Origin: Deltaproteobacteria bacterium
Lineage (GTDB): Bacteria > Desulfobacterota > Desulfomonilia > UBA1062
NCBI GenBank assembly: GCA_018433775.1
Contig: JAHDQN010000006.1
Location: 1-64,000, forward strand
Direction of reading: 5' to 3'
DNA length: 64,000 nt
A model generated the notes under the pieces. It made no database searches, was not told the origin of the DNA, and saw nothing but the letters and a program-made list of their open reading frames with translations. Both the position numbers and the translations under genes were made by a program. This document shows, one piece after another, positions 63,516 through 64,000 of this stretch (the first letter of the stretch is position 1; every line of letters begins with the position of its first letter).

Positions 63516-64000
63516 TCATGCCTCATGCACGAGATCGATCACGGTGATCACGGGAGGGCTGAGAATCCGGATCGGCGGCCCGCAGGCTCCGGCCCCAGGG
63601 CCGATGTACAGGCTGGACCGCCCGGAGAGCCCGTGCAGCCCGGGCCCGTGGGGAAAGAAAAGACGGGCCGCAAGGTGAAGGGGAAAGATCTGGCCTCCGT
63701 GGGTGTGCCCCGAGAGCTGGAGGTCGAAGAGGCCGGGTGACCCCTGTTCCACAACGGGCCGGTGCTTGAGGAGCAGAACAAAGAGATCTTCGGGAAGATC
63801 TCCGAGGACGTATTCCTCGGACCCTGCTCCCTGCGGGTTTGGCCCCCTGACCGCCGGGTCGTCCACGCCTGCGATGGCAACGCCACCGGGGACGGTCACT
63901 GCTTCGTTCCGGAGAACGGTGAAGCCGGCTTTCTCCGTGAGGTCAAGGGCGTGCCCGAGGCCGGAGAGATACTCGTGGTTGCCGGTGACGGCGTACTTTC
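63516..64000 (-). CDS. Metallophosphoesterase, copy 2 (5' end outside window)
   Basis: The last about 160 residues of a protein closely similar to the one at 48865-50004. Visible are KYAVTGNHEYLSGLGHALD at the window edge, LFVLLLKHRPVVE and LSGHTHGGQIFPL with the metal-binding GHxH, and the end RILSPPVITVIDLVHEA. DNA similarity between the two 3' ends is strong, pointing to a fairly recent duplication. The N-terminal membrane segments lie beyond the window. Confidence 0.88.
   Translation of the reverse strand, partial: KYAVTGNHEYLSGLGHALDLTEKAGFTVLRNEAVTVPGGVAIAGVDDPAVRGPNPQGAGSEEYVLGDLPEDLFVLLLKHRPVVEQGSPGLFDLQLSGHTHGGQIFPLHLAARLFFPHGPGLHGLSGRSSLYIGPGAGACGPPIRILSPPVITVIDLVHEA

Overview
The window is about 60% GC by eye, densely coded on both strands, with strong Shine-Dalgarno sites, lipoprotein signals and a Gram-negative envelope repertoire. 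The mixture points to an anaerobic deltaproteobacterium (Desulfobacterota), perhaps a syntroph or sulfate reducer: glycyl radical enzyme with activase, NrpR/DUF128 regulator, archaeal-type GAPDH, TRAP transport, LarA-like racemase, NDP-forming acyl-CoA synthetase subunit. This placement is inference from gene content; no rRNA, tRNA or phage/IS gene was seen.

Layout. 1-1.8 kb: the end of an NrpR-like (DUF128) nitrogen regulator followed by NADP-type glutamate dehydrogenase. 2.1-7.5 kb (minus): a complete orphan glycyl radical system, namely FadR-type regulator with a TGGTNNNACCA operator, glycyl radical enzyme, activating enzyme and a PPOX-like flavoprotein. 7.9-14.7 kb: FemAB/GNAT-like protein, DinB-like protein, matrixin protease, tandem DUF4397 lipoproteins, HD phosphohydrolase, YhbY. 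14.9-18.8 kb (minus): a hybrid sensor kinase with periplasmic SBP domain and a type II GAPDH. 19.2-25.9 kb: envelope proteins, a DUF4139 protein, an SGNH hydrolase lipoprotein next to a lipase-chaperone-like protein, a CPBP protease and a small repetitive protein. 25.9-38.2 kb: acyl-CoA synthetase alpha subunit, AEC transporter, 5'-nucleotidase, MltB-like transglycosylase, AI-2E transporter, an orphan SBP, a NUC endonuclease whose frame runs on antisense to its neighbour, and a SPOR-NlpC/P60 lipoprotein. 38.5-48.8 kb: CBS protein, Spy-like protein, KtrB/KtrA, a broken SDR, GH15, DUF3108, enoyl-CoA hydratase-like and FabI-like proteins. 48.9-64 kb: a metabolic island bracketed by two paralogous metallophosphoesterase genes.

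That island is the most interesting part. An IclR regulator with its own promoter and alternating GTGCAT/ATGCAC half-sites heads a plus-strand series: TRAP DctM, DctP and DctQ, a LarA-like racemase with conserved nickel-pincer ligands, an enolase paralogue, a MOFRL glycerate 2-kinase, a D-2-hydroxyacid dehydrogenase, then two tandem BASS-type transporters. Together they could import a 2-hydroxy acid (glycerate is the simplest guess), invert its stereochemistry, phosphorylate it at C2 and dehydrate it to an enol phosphate. The enolase keeps its catalytic Lys, Glu and metal ligands but has replaced both conserved active-site His residues (His155-equivalent by Leu, His369-equivalent by Glu), so it may use a different substrate.

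The window also holds several decayed or frameshifted genes (near 9.8, 27.9, 40.7, 43.0 and 47.4 kb) and two copies of a previously unexplained intergenic repeat of about 120 bp (7.6 kb and 62.3 kb).
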